Shown here in pieces: positions 17,312-25,658 of a DNA stretch of 64,000 nt. The notes beneath the pieces are model-generated. The model saw nothing but the letters and a program-made list of their open reading frames with translations, did not search any database and was not told the DNA's origin. The position numbers and the translations under genes were made by a program. This DNA is from Candidatus Zixiibacteriota bacterium (GTDB lineage: Bacteria > Zixibacteria > MSB-5A5 > GN15 > PGXB01), in contig JAFGTT010000036.1 in the NCBI GenBank assembly GCA_016933955.1, positions 172,082-236,081 on the forward strand. The letters are read 5' to 3'. How positions within the stretch are numbered: position 1 is the stretch's first letter; the number at the start of each line of letters is the position of its first letter.

Positions 17312-18751
17312 ATGGATGGAGAAACTATTCCGGCAACCACAGTCGAAGCGAAGCTGACCCCGGCGCGGCAATATCCCTATTATATAGAGAACCCGGTCAA
17401 AGAAAACCGTGTGGAGCGTTTTCTCGAGGCTTTCGCGGCAGTTCTCAAGTACAGCGACTACCGGCCGTTGCTTGATTCGTACTGTACGTCAAACGCGAAA
17501 TGCAACCGTTGCGCCGTTGCCTGCCCGGTTTTTATGGCCACCGGCAATACGCGCGATATCCCCTGCTATCGCACCAATCTTTTACTCGATACCTACAAAA
17601 GATATTTCACTATCAGCGGTTGGGTCAAATCCCGGTTCACATATGGTTTTGAGCTGACCGACGAAATTATCGACGATATGGCGGACGGTTTCTACCGTTG
17701 CACAGCTTGTCGCCGCTGCACCCTGGAATGTCCGATGGGGGTTGACCATGGCCTGATAACGAGATTGGGACGATATATCCTCAGTATTCTGGGCATCGTC
17801 CCCAAAGCGCTCCAGGTGAGTGTCCGGGAACAGCTCGAGGGTGAGACGCATAATACCTCGAAGGTCCCCAAGGTCGCCATGTTGAACACGCTGGAGTTTC
17901 TCTCGGAGGAAATTGAGGAAATGGTTGGGGTTAAGCTCGATTTCCCGGTTGATAAAGCCGAGCGTGACTATGTCTTTTTCTGCGCCGTCAGCGATTATCT
18001 CATGGAACCGGAGACGCTTATGGGCAACGCCCTGGTCCTGTACGCCTCTGGTGACTGGGACCGTTGGACAATCGGTACGGGTAATTACGATGGTATTAAT
18101 TACGGCCTTTTTTATTCCGACTGGCATCTCGAAAACATCATCAAACAACTGGTCGAGGAGGTGACTCGTCTCAAGGGTAAACGTATCCTCATTGGCGAAT
18201 GCGGTCACGCTTCCCGCTCGGCGCATGATTTTGTGCCGATATACTGCGGAAAAGAAGCTTACCCGGTCACGAATTTTATGGAATACACCCTCGACTGCCT
18301 GCGCAAGAAAAAAATAACGCTCGATGATTCCGTTATAACAGAGCGGGTTACTTATCACGACCCATGTAATATTGCCCGTTCCGGGTGGATAGTCGATCAA
18401 CCGCGCGAGATACTTCGCTCCTTCGTGAAAGATTTTGTCGAGATGACGCCCTCCGGCCGCGACAACTACTGTTGCGGCGGCGGCGGCGGACTTGTATCGG
18501 TTGACGAGATACATGAATTCCGTATGAGTGTCGCGGGGAAGGTCAAGGCGGAACAGCTTCGCGCTACCGGTGCTGATATCTGTATCGCCCCGTGCGCCAA
18601 CTGCAAAAAGCAGTTAAAAGAACTGGTCGAGTACTACGAGATACCTTGCCGGATCATGGGCCTGCACGATTTGATACTCAAGGCCATACACGTTCCCGGC
18701 GGGAAATCCCCGAAGGAACGTAAAGAAGAAGCGGCTATGTTTGAAATGTGA
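17312..18751 (+). CDS. CCG-domain iron-sulfur protein (HmcF/TmcB/DsrK-like)
   Basis: 479 residues from the ATG at 17312 (AAGGGA upstream and downstream of the -24/-12 promoter). Two [4Fe-4S] ferredoxin-type motifs lie in the first third: A-K-C-N-R-C-A-V-A-C-P and C-T-A-C-R-R-C-T-L-E-C-P. The C-terminal half has the CCG features of heterodisulfide-reductase-like subunits: G-E-C-G-H-A, H-D-P-C-N-I-A-R-S, N-Y-C-C-G-G-G-G-G and A-P-C-A-N-C-K-K-Q. The family is the cytoplasmic catalytic or thiol/disulfide-linked subunit of Hmc, Tmc and DsrMKJOP membrane complexes. It is the first gene of a four-gene operon whose later genes overlap or nearly abut. No dsrAB or other sulfite-reduction genes are in the window, so the physiological partner is open. 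Confidence 0.85.
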   Translation: MDGETIPATTVEAKLTPARQYPYYIENPVKENRVERFLEAFAAVLKYSDYRPLLDSYCTSNAKCNRCAVACPVFMATGNTRDIPCYRTNLLLDTYKRYFTISGWVKSRFTYGFELTDEIIDDMADGFYRCTACRRCTLECPMGVDHGLITRLGRYILSILGIVPKALQVSVREQLEGETHNTSKVPKVAMLNTLEFLSEEIEEMVGVKLDFPVDKAERDYVFFCAVSDYLMEPETLMGNALVLYASGDWDRWTIGTGNYDGINYGLFYSDWHLENIIKQLVEEVTRLKGKRILIGECGHASRSAHDFVPIYCGKEAYPVTNFMEYTLDCLRKKKITLDDSVITERVTYHDPCNIARSGWIVDQPREILRSFVKDFVEMTPSGRDNYCCGGGGGLVSVDEIHEFRMSVAGKVKAEQLRATGADICIAPCANCKKQLKELVEYYEIPCRIMGLHDLILKAIHVPGGKSPKERKEEAAMFEM

Positions 18752-18790
18752 GCGGCGCTATGCCGGCCTGTGAATATTGAAAGGATACCT

Positions 18791-19489
18791 ATGGAACCAT
18801 GGATTGATTTTGCGAAGGGTCCCCTGTTCGCCTTAACTTTTATGATTATGATTCTCGGCCTCTTGCGCCTGGTGGTGATTCAGGTCTATACCCTCATCAC
18901 CGGTAAGGGGCGGCGCCTGCGCAACGCCCCCTGGCGCAAAATTCTCACCGAGACCGCCAGCTGGGTGGTCCCGGTAAAACACCTGATTCCCGGCACCAAG
19001 TTCTTCTCGACGGTTTCGTTTTTGTTCCATATCGGGATAATCATGGTGCCGTTATTTCTGGCCGACCATATCGCTCTCTGGGAAAAGTTTTTCGGTTTCA
19101 ACCTGCCGGAAATCGGATACGATCTGGCTGACTTTTTGACTGTCTTCACTATCGCCTGCGTAATCTTCCTGTTTTGTTATCGAACTTTTTCGCAGAGGAT
19201 TCGCTCGATGAGCATGCGCTCGGACTACAATATTTTAATTCTGGTTTTCATTCCTTTCGTAAGCGGATTCCTGGCTTCGCATCCCTCGTTTAACCCAATT
19301 TCGTGGGAGGCGATGTTCCTGCTTCATATTTTGAGCGCGGAACTGCTTTTTCTCGTGATCCCTTTCACGAAACTGGCGCATATCGTGCTGTTCTTTTTTG
19401 ACCGCATATCCGGGCTCCACTGGCAACTTCGACCCGGCGCCGGCGACAAAGTGGCAGAGGCCCTTTTTGGTGAGGAGGCAAAAGTCTGA
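18791..19489 (+). CDS. Nitrate-reductase-gamma-like cytochrome b membrane subunit (HmcE/DsrM-like)
   Basis: 232 residues from the ATG at 18791 (AAAGGA 5 nt upstream); a GTG at 18770 is less likely. Five or so hydrophobic segments are visible, with histidines placed as possible haem b ligands (V-K-H-L-I-P, L-F-H-I-G-I-I, L-L-H-I-L-S, K-L-A-H-I-V-L-F). The length and layout match NarI/DsrM/HmcE subunits that exchange electrons between menaquinone and the attached iron-sulfur protein. Its TGA overlaps the ATG of the ferredoxin gene (TGATG), so the two are coupled. Confidence 0.8.
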   Translation: MEPWIDFAKGPLFALTFMIMILGLLRLVVIQVYTLITGKGRRLRNAPWRKILTETASWVVPVKHLIPGTKFFSTVSFLFHIGIIMVPLFLADHIALWEKFFGFNLPEIGYDLADFLTVFTIACVIFLFCYRTFSQRIRSMSMRSDYNILILVFIPFVSGFLASHPSFNPISWEAMFLLHILSAELLFLVIPFTKLAHIVLFFFDRISGLHWQLRPGAGDKVAEALFGEEAKV

Positions 19490-20292
19490 TGTATGGTATA
19501 TTAATCGATGTTACTCGGTGTACCGCCTGCGAGAAATGCGTTTACGCCTGCATTGAACAGAATAAACTCGATTTACGACTCGCCGAAAGGGACCGGGCCG
19601 TGACTCCCGACGGTCTCTCGGCTCATCGCCTCTCGACCGTGTTGAAGGTTGACGACGGCCGGTTCGCGCGTAAAAGTTGTATGCATTGTCTGGAGCCGAG
19701 CTGTGTCTCAGCCTGCCTGGTCGGCGGACTTACAAAAACACCTGAGGGTCCGGTGGTATACGACGCCGACAAATGTATCGGGTGCCGCTATTGCATGCTG
19801 GCCTGCCCCTTCCAGATCCCGCGCTACCAGTGGGAAAAAACCCTGCCCTTCATGGTCAAGTGTGACATGTGCTCTGCCCGCCTGGAACAAAATCGGCAAC
19901 CAGCCTGTGTCGAGGCCTGCCCCGAGGGTGCGCTGATTTTCGGTGACCGCGACAAACTTCTCCTTGAGGCTGAAAAAAGAATCAGAGAAAACCCGGATCG
20001 TTATCAAAATCATATCTGGGGTGAAAAGGAGTTCGGGGGTACTTCGGTGATGTATATTTCCGATGTTGACCTGGCCTCACTTGGCTGGCCGACTGCGGAG
20101 CCGAAGTCGATTCCGTCTTTAACCGAACCGCTCGTTCACAAAACACCGTTTATCGGGTTGGGAGTGGCGGTCGGATTGGTCAGCCTGAACTGGGTTATCA
20201 AGCGGCGTAATAAACTGGCCGGGGAACAAGATGACAAGAGCGGCCGACGGCAATCATCCGACGAGTCGACAAAGGAGGTGGACCGTGACTAA
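19489..20292 (+). CDS. Four-cluster [4Fe-4S] ferredoxin subunit with C-terminal membrane anchor
   Basis: 267 residues. Four Cys clusters are visible: CTACEKCVYAC (residues 11-21), CMHCLEPSCVSAC, CIGCRYCMLAC and CDMC...CVEAC, the DmsB/HybA/PhsB pattern. A single hydrophobic segment near the C-terminus (IGLGVAVGLVSLNWVI) would anchor it. There is no Tat or Sec signal at the N-terminus, unlike DsrO, so I infer that the clusters face the cytoplasm. It should pass electrons between the NrfD subunit and the CCG protein. The end of this gene overlaps the GTG start of the next by 8 bp. Confidence 0.85.
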   Translation: MYGILIDVTRCTACEKCVYACIEQNKLDLRLAERDRAVTPDGLSAHRLSTVLKVDDGRFARKSCMHCLEPSCVSACLVGGLTKTPEGPVVYDADKCIGCRYCMLACPFQIPRYQWEKTLPFMVKCDMCSARLEQNRQPACVEACPEGALIFGDRDKLLLEAEKRIRENPDRYQNHIWGEKEFGGTSVMYISDVDLASLGWPTAEPKSIPSLTEPLVHKTPFIGLGVAVGLVSLNWVIKRRNKLAGEQDDKSGRRQSSDESTKEVDRD

Positions 20293-22216
20293 GCGCACCC
20301 GGGTGTTTAAGGACGTCCTCTGGATTATAGCCCTCGCAGGACTGGTCGCGGCCGCGTTCCGGCTCTGGTTCGGGCTGGGCGCGACCACCAATCTTTCCGA
20401 TTCGCTTCCCTGGGGTTTCTGGAAAATTCTCAATATGGTCGGCGGGGTAGCTCTATCCACCAGCGGTTTCATGGTTGGCTTATTGGTTTATGTCCTGCGG
20501 TTGGAACGTTTCCGGCCTTACGTGAAACCGGCTATTTTAATCGCTTTTCTCGGCTATGGCTGTTCCTGCCTGGCCCTTTTGTTCGATATCGGACTTCCGC
20601 ACCGATTCTGGCATCCCATTTTCATGTGGAATATCAACTCCTTTCTCTTTGAGGTTTTCTGGTGTGTTCTTCTGTATTTCACGGTAACCGCTATCGAACT
20701 GGCCCCAACCATATTTGAACATTTTAACACTGAAAAAATCGTAAAAATATTACATCGTATTGCCTTTGTTGTGGTCGTTATCGGTATCTCGCTCTCGAGC
20801 CTGCACCATTCCTCCCTCGGTTCGCTCTTTCTGGTAACGCCGCAACGCCTGCACGCGCTCTGGTACACTCCCTGGCTGCCGTTTCTGTTTATTGTCTCAA
20901 CTATGGGCGCCGGGCTGATGGTGGTGGTGTTGATCAGAATTCTCTGGGCGCGATGGTACGACAGCGATGCGGTGTTCGGTCCCAAAGTCGACAAACCGAC
21001 ACCTGTTATCAGCGTCATCAATGGTTTGACCACCAGTGTACTCCGGCAGGGTCCCGAGGGTTCTGAGATGCCGCATATCCGTTCCCTGGCAAGTATTGCC
21101 GCAGGGATTCTCGGTCTCTATCTCGGGTTGAAAATCATTGATCTGTTCGCCCACGGTGGTTGGGAGGCGCTTCTGGCCGGAACCTGGGAGAGCTGGCTGT
21201 ACTTGGTCGAGTTGAGCCTGGCCGCCGTAATTCCGATTATACTGATGGTCCTGCCTGCTACCCGCAGATCCCCGGTCGGGGTCGGTATCGCGGCGGGATC
21301 GGCCGCGCTGGGTCTGGCATTGAATCGTCTCGATGTCGGCATTTTCGGCTATTTCCATAGTGCCGCCAAGCTTTATTTCCCGTCTCTGATTGAATGGGCG
21401 GTAACGTTGGGCGTTGTAGCCGCGGCCGGATTGGTTTTCTTTTTTATCGCCGAGCATTTTTCTATTTTCAGCGAACATCCTCCGGCCGAACGAAGTCAGG
21501 CGGGTTTGTTTCGACTGTCTTTCGGGAACCTGCGGCAGTTATGGAACACGGCGCTGACCGACAGCCTGCACCGGGTTTCACTGATTGCCGTGTTCATTAT
21601 CCCGCTGGGCTTTGTCCTGATGTATCCCCCGTATTATAACGATACTCCTCAATTGGTCCGTCCTGCGGCAGGGGTTGACATGGAACGGAAGGTCTTGAAT
21701 ATCGATGGAAATCGCAGTGGTTTGAAAACCGAGTTTGCCCACGCCGAACATCAAAAACGCCTGGGGGATTCCACCTCGTGCGAAAAATGCCACCACATCT
21801 CCCTTCCGAATGATAAATCGACACCCTGTTCGCGCTGTCATCGCCACATGAACGCGCCCTCGTGTATTTTCAACCACGAGGAACACCTGGCTTTCGTGGC
21901 CGAGGACGTCCGGTTGGCCGGGTGGCACCCTGAAAATCATTCCTGCCTGCAATGTCACCCGGACGACAGCCCGAAAACGGCGGCTAACGTCAAAGACTGC
22001 ATGTCATGTCACGATAAAGACATGTTCCTGACAGATCATCCGCTCCCGGATACAGACCTGAAACAGGCCAATTCGTTTATGGAGGCAATGCACCTGACCT
22101 GTGTGGAATGTCACAAGAAGGAAGCGGCCAAACTCAACAAACCGCATCTTGGTGATTGCCAAACATGTCATGAATCTTTGCGATCACGACCACTACCGGA
22201 ACCCAGGATTTTATAA
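20285..22216 (+). CDS. NrfD-type quinone-interacting membrane subunit fused to hexahaem cytochrome c domain
   Basis: 643 residues from the GTG at 20285, chosen because AAAGGAGG lies 6 nt upstream. About ten hydrophobic helices of NrfD/HmcC/DsrP type fill residues 1-~400. An extra helix (SLIAVFIIPLGFVLMYPPYY) then leads to a ~170-residue tail with six CxxCH haem-attachment sites (CEKCH, CSRCH, CLQCH, CMSCH, CVECH, CQTCH) and many further His residues for bis-His coordination. The eleventh helix would put the tail in the periplasm, where c-type haems are attached. The protein thus combines the quinone module and the cytochrome that are separate genes (HmcC/HmcA, DsrP/DsrJ) elsewhere. It is the last gene of the operon; a terminator follows. 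Confidence 0.87.
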   Translation: MTKRTRVFKDVLWIIALAGLVAAAFRLWFGLGATTNLSDSLPWGFWKILNMVGGVALSTSGFMVGLLVYVLRLERFRPYVKPAILIAFLGYGCSCLALLFDIGLPHRFWHPIFMWNINSFLFEVFWCVLLYFTVTAIELAPTIFEHFNTEKIVKILHRIAFVVVVIGISLSSLHHSSLGSLFLVTPQRLHALWYTPWLPFLFIVSTMGAGLMVVVLIRILWARWYDSDAVFGPKVDKPTPVISVINGLTTSVLRQGPEGSEMPHIRSLASIAAGILGLYLGLKIIDLFAHGGWEALLAGTWESWLYLVELSLAAVIPIILMVLPATRRSPVGVGIAAGSAALGLALNRLDVGIFGYFHSAAKLYFPSLIEWAVTLGVVAAAGLVFFFIAEHFSIFSEHPPAERSQAGLFRLSFGNLRQLWNTALTDSLHRVSLIAVFIIPLGFVLMYPPYYNDTPQLVRPAAGVDMERKVLNIDGNRSGLKTEFAHAEHQKRLGDSTSCEKCHHISLPNDKSTPCSRCHRHMNAPSCIFNHEEHLAFVAEDVRLAGWHPENHSCLQCHPDDSPKTAANVKDCMSCHDKDMFLTDHPLPDTDLKQANSFMEAMHLTCVECHKKEAAKLNKPHLGDCQTCHESLRSRPLPEPRIL

Positions 22217-22229
22217 TCGGATCGTAAAA

Positions 22230-22257
22230 GCCCTTCCAAATATTAGAAGGGTTTTTT
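22230..22257 (+). terminator. Rho-independent terminator of the redox operon
   Basis: The stem CCCTTC/GAAGGG (22231-22236 and 22246-22251) with a 9-nt loop is followed by T6. It sits 14 bases after the stop of the NrfD-cytochrome gene. Confidence 0.85.
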
Positions 22258-22338
22258 ATTGATTATATATGCGGGTAAAAAGTTCCAAGGTTGATTTTGG
22301 GGCTGCGGGAGGATTTGTCAGGCGATCTCAGATTAATA

Positions 22339-22403
22339 AGCGGCCCCGATATCACTCACCTTGAACTTTTGTGGGTTTTGAGTTCTATGTCCAGTTATGC
22401 CAC
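22339..22403 (+). repeat. Dispersed repeat, copy 2 (5' half only)
   Basis: The start AGCGGCCCCGATATCACTC and CTTTTGTGG are conserved, but the GTTGGAAGA end is not found. It lies between the convergent redox operon and a methyltransferase gene. Confidence 0.65.
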
Positions 22404-22559
22404 ACCCACGATCAATAGTCTCAACCCAAGTCGAAAGCCTTGCGCCATTTGGATAATCCGAACCACCGAGAAGCGCTATCAGAAATACATCATCCTGGGA
22501 GCATGTCCATTGTCCTGCCGAAGGAAATAGATCACACATATGTTCGTGTGAGTATCAGC

Positions 22560-23573
22560 CTAATCTTCGGAGCCGATGGATTTTATGTGGTAAAGGTGTC
22601 GGCTTTCCCGCCTGTCTTTAATTATCTCGACCAGTTGTTCAGCCTCGTTGGCTCGACTTTCGTATAAATCCATATATCCATCCCTCTTAAAATCGTTTTT
22701 CAATTCCTCAGCTATTTTCTTCTCTTTGCGCCAGATCTCATACTCATTTTCCGTGAAACACCACGTCCGGTATGAAAGCCCATTATTGTGCAGAACCGTT
22801 GCAAGCCTGGTGGAATCCGCATCGAGAAAATCTCTTGATTCATCCGGCTTGATAATTTGGCTGTAGAACAAGCCCATCTGTCCGGCATTGCCAATAATTT
22901 TCTTCATTGCTCCTACTGCCTTATCGAGATCATCAACGAAATAGAGCGTGTCCAACGCAACGATTGTGTCAAACGAATTAGAAGGAAAATTAAGATCATT
23001 CATATCACCGACGCAGAAAGACAATCGGTCCCGTTTCATCGCGGTTCGTTTGTTGGCTCGATCAATAACACCCTCTGCGAAATCCACTCCCATGATCCTC
23101 GCCCCTGTCATGTCGGATAAATATTCGGTAATTCTGCCGATTCCACAACCAAGATCGAGTACGCTGTTAGCGGGAGTCAGATCAAGTACTTCTATAAGTA
23201 TGTCCAATTGTTTCCTGTCGACTATGCTGCACTGGCAGAGATCGATGCCATACACCAGTTCACAGAAACGCGAGTAGGTTTTGCACTCATAAGATTTAAT
23301 CATCCATTCATCGAAGTCGGAACTCATCTTCCTTTTGCGAAACTCCGCCGCCAGTTGGGCGACCTCGTCCGATAAGGAATAGAGACCATTGTCGAATTGA
23401 AGATGACCCTTAGCCATTAGGCTATCGTAGGCTTCGGTCCAATCCACAAGATCATCGCCGAAGAATTGCTTTCCAAAATCATCGAGGACAGATTTATTGG
23501 GCGGCTCCCTTCTGAGCACGATGCTCCTGATCCCGATTAATAGTTGTTTCTCGGCTTCGGAGAACTCCGGCAT
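22560..23573 (-). CDS. SAM-dependent methyltransferase with N-terminal helical domain
   Basis: 337 residues. The first ~110 look like a helical, possibly winged-helix, module (SVLDDFGKQFFGDDLVDWTEAY...GLYSLSDEVAQL). The class I methyltransferase core follows, with motif I VLDLGCGIGRITEYL at about residues 138-152, G-V-D-F-A-E-G-V at strand 2, F-C-V-G-D-M-N-D-L and the strand 4 segment I-V-A-L-D-T-L-Y-F-V. The substrate is unknown. GGAG lies about 8 nt before the ATG. It is flanked on both sides by repeat copies (22339 and 23892), as expected of a self-contained accessory unit. Confidence 0.82.
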   Translation of the reverse strand: MPEFSEAEKQLLIGIRSIVLRREPPNKSVLDDFGKQFFGDDLVDWTEAYDSLMAKGHLQFDNGLYSLSDEVAQLAAEFRKRKMSSDFDEWMIKSYECKTYSRFCELVYGIDLCQCSIVDRKQLDILIEVLDLTPANSVLDLGCGIGRITEYLSDMTGARIMGVDFAEGVIDRANKRTAMKRDRLSFCVGDMNDLNFPSNSFDTIVALDTLYFVDDLDKAVGAMKKIIGNAGQMGLFYSQIIKPDESRDFLDADSTRLATVLHNNGLSYRTWCFTENEYEIWRKEKKIAEELKNDFKRDGYMDLYESRANEAEQLVEIIKDRRESRHLYHIKSIGSED

Positions 23574-23741
23574 TAGAAAACTCCATCCAATTTGTGACTG
23601 GCAAACGCCTTAGTCTGCCCCTTACTCCACTTATTGACCAGCTAATGTATAAAAAACGAGTTGCTGATACCTCTCAAAGTATATTAAATTATCGAATATT
23701 TTACAATAAAAAAATATCATGATCAGGGGGACATAATAAAA

Positions 23742-23773
23742 GCGGGGTTGACAGCTCAATAGACAGTACTTTC
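23742..23773 (+). repeat. Companion repeat module A (GGGGTTGAC...CAATA), copy 1
   Basis: About 30 bases that recur at 30603-30632 with a few changes (GCGGGGTTGAC, a variable pair, TCAATA, then CAG-ACTT). In both places it lies upstream of a copy of the ~100-bp repeat. Confidence 0.6.
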
Positions 23774-23795
23774 TGCCTTGAATTCAGCCTGGGAC

Positions 23796-23840
23796 AAAAA
23801 GCGGGGGCAATTTGACGGATTCCGCAACTTTTTATTGTTT
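23796..23840 (+). repeat. Companion repeat module B (GGGGGCAATTTGACG...CGCAACTTTTTA), copy 1
   Basis: It recurs at 47421-47460 and, without its first part, at 63363-63400. Two of the three copies lie just upstream of the ~100-bp repeat. Confidence 0.65.
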
Positions 23841-23891
23841 GAGAAAACCGGTGGCAATATCGTTTTCAAATAGCATATTAGTCCTATTGTA

Positions 23892-23990
23892 ATAAACCCC
23901 AATATTACTCCCGGAAAAACGTTGTGAGCTTTGAGCTTACAACACTGTCAGTCTATGTGATAAGCGGTGGAAGTCATTGGAAGATAATCA
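23892..23990 (+). repeat. Dispersed ~100-bp repeat, copy 3 (diverged)
   Basis: It has CCCCAATATTACTCCC at the start and TCATTGGAAGATAATCA at the end; the middle is diverged. Confidence 0.65.
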
Positions 23991-24090
23991 GATGAAAAGC
24001 AAATGGTGGGAGGGTGGCTATGTCGCCTGTGAATGTTTTCAACATATTGTTCTTTAAAGTTTTCCTTTTCAAAATCCGAATGTCAATAGT

Positions 24091-24243
24091 ATGAAGAAGA
24101 TTATATTGACATTAATAACAATTCTTTGTAGTTGGTTGGGCTGGTGGATTGGTGATCATATCGGGTTGATGACCGCCCTTATTCTCAGTATGGTAGGTAC
24201 CGGGTTGGGAATTTATTTCGGTCGTCGTTTGATACAATTTTAA
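24091..24243 (+). CDS. Small membrane protein (50 aa)
   Basis: A 50-codon frame encoding a protein with two hydrophobic stretches (ILTLITILCSWLGWWIG and MTALILSMVGTGLGIYFG) around a short D-H loop and a basic end (GRRLIQF). The composition and the W-L-G-W-W-I-G and G-x-G-x-Y-x-G-R-R patterns resemble small membrane proteins common in diverse bacteria, with no known function. No strong Shine-Dalgarno is seen. It stands alone between repeat copies 3 and 4. Confidence 0.6.
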   Translation: MKKIILTLITILCSWLGWWIGDHIGLMTALILSMVGTGLGIYFGRRLIQF

Positions 24244-24387
24244 ATGTTTATTCCATTAAAAGAAATTCCAGTCAAAGCCGAAGAGGACTCAGTTCTTTGC
24301 CATCAAAATGTCTGTTAAAAGACACGACTCTTTATCCCACCTGCAGAAATCCGTTTGATATCTTCGCCAAAGGGACATGTACAAAAA

Positions 24388-24487
24388 TACGGCCTCAATA
24401 TTACTCTCCCTAAATTTTTGTGGAATTCGACTTTGGAGTAAAGACGTCGTATTCAACAGAAAACGGAACGCGTTGGAAGTTGATCAA
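24388..24487 (+). repeat. Dispersed ~100-bp repeat, copy 4
   Basis: Conserved start (CTCAATATTACTCTCC), middle (TTTTGTGGAATTCGACTTT, ATTCAACAG) and end (GGAACGCGTTGGAAG). The ~30 bases before it (TTTGATATCTTCGCCAAAGGG) also match those before copy 11. Confidence 0.8.
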
Positions 24488-24558
24488 CTGAAGCACAGTG
24501 AAAGGGCTTTCCGCTTATCTCGGTTACACCGGTTAAATTAAAAAGGACTTTGATCCCA

Positions 24559-25101
24559 TTAGGAAATGCAGGCGGCTATTATTGCTGTCATAGAGGCTCC
24601 GTCTTCCATAGCCAGCACGCCAACATACATCGCAAGGATTGCCAGAAGAGTTAAAGTCGAATTATCTATCTTTGAAGATCCAATAGTAATTTGTGCCATC
24701 TCAAGAGTGGCAAAACCCCCGTGACCCATCGACAGAACCACATTCCCGGCTTCATCTGTCAAAGTAAAATTAGCCTTCCAAAATGAATCCGATTTCCAGT
24801 GAAAAGTCTTGCCGCCCTCAATCGTAACATTTCCATCCCCTTTCCAGTTGGGGGTGAACAGACCAAGATCGGATTCGGACCCTTCCCTCCTGATCGAAAC
24901 CTGTGTTGCGAAGAAACCTATGCGTTTGAGTGACCATGTACCATTTGTCGATTCTCCTGTTGCCAATGAGCCGCATGGCTTTGTCCAGCACAGGCGAGCC
25001 AGTAAATCATGTCCATGATAAAGCTCGTATGCGGCAGGAGAAATTCCCTTCAAACGTTTCCATTGCAGGACCGTTCCGGGTTGGTCTGGTATCATCTTCA
25101 T
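24559..25101 (-). CDS. Hypothetical protein, possibly tubby/LURP1-like
   Basis: 180 residues from the ATG at 25101 (GAAAGG upstream); the open frame extends to 25233 without a better start. The body is a run of predicted beta strands (SLKRIGFFATQVSIRREG, TLTDEAGNVVLSMGHGG, AQITI), which resembles the beta-rich core of tubby/LURP1-type proteins, and it ends in a hydrophobic segment (LTLLAILAMYVGVLAM) that may be a membrane anchor. The resemblance is weak and the function is unknown. It lies between repeat copies 4 and 5. Confidence 0.5.
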   Translation of the reverse strand: MKMIPDQPGTVLQWKRLKGISPAAYELYHGHDLLARLCWTKPCGSLATGESTNGTWSLKRIGFFATQVSIRREGSESDLGLFTPNWKGDGNVTIEGGKTFHWKSDSFWKANFTLTDEAGNVVLSMGHGGFATLEMAQITIGSSKIDNSTLTLLAILAMYVGVLAMEDGASMTAIIAACIS

Positions 25102-25658
25102 ACATAAACCTTTCGTGTCATAATTTCTTCTTTTACCTGTTAATACGAGTCTTGATAAGAGTAGTTGCCGGCAGATCGTAGCTTGGCTTGGATTTTGCCA
25201 ACAACTAATGTATTCTAAACGGATTTTTAACAAAAGCGGGGGATGGCAGTAATATTAACATAATTGTTTTTCATTATTCACCGCATACTCGATTCAATAA
25301 TTGGCTATTATGCTATTCGGAACAAGAACTCTTTATTGTAATACTGTAACTTATAGATATATAACATGATAAAAAGCAGCCCCGAACTCATTCCCCCCAA
25401 ACTTCTGTGGAATTCATCTTTCAGGTCAAACTGAGCTATTCCATGGTAAGTAGAACCCGTTGGAAAACAATCACATAGTCAGCGACACGTCCTGCGCCAA
25501 AACGGGCGGGCCTTGGCCCTAGCTTGCATTAGTTGTTGACCTTCGGCCCGTAGTCGACTACTATCTAACTGACCAGCACGATGTCGCAGATCGGCATACC
25601 GTCAGCCGCTTATGGCGGGACACGAGCCGCTTGAACGGTCAACTGAAGAAGGAGCAAA
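25102..25658. other. Intergenic region containing repeat copy 5
   Basis: About 560 bases. Apart from the ~100-bp repeat at 25375-25475, I see no gene or clear signal. The last bases hold the AAGGAG ribosome binding site of the ATPase gene. Confidence 0.45.
25375..25475 (+). repeat. Dispersed ~100-bp repeat, copy 5
   Basis: Recognisable by AGCAGCCCCGAACTCATTCC, CTTCTGTGGAATTCATCTTTC, GGTCAAACTGAGCTATTCC and CCGTTGGAAAACAATCA. Confidence 0.8.

Larger units (their letters stand above)
23574..24090. other. Gene-free stretch of stacked repeat modules
   Basis: About 500 bases. From left to right: an AT-rich segment, a GCGGGGTTGACAGCTCAATA module (23742-23773), an AAAAAGCGGGGGCAATTTGACG module (23796-23840) and copy 3 of the ~100-bp repeat. 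Both modules recur elsewhere in the window. Confidence 0.6.

Noticed and set aside
22333..22539. A 68-codon minus-strand frame overlapping repeat copy 2
   Set aside because: It runs through the repeat, and although parts look protein-like (a Gly/Asp-rich stretch), I could not tie them to a family. It may be another gene relic.
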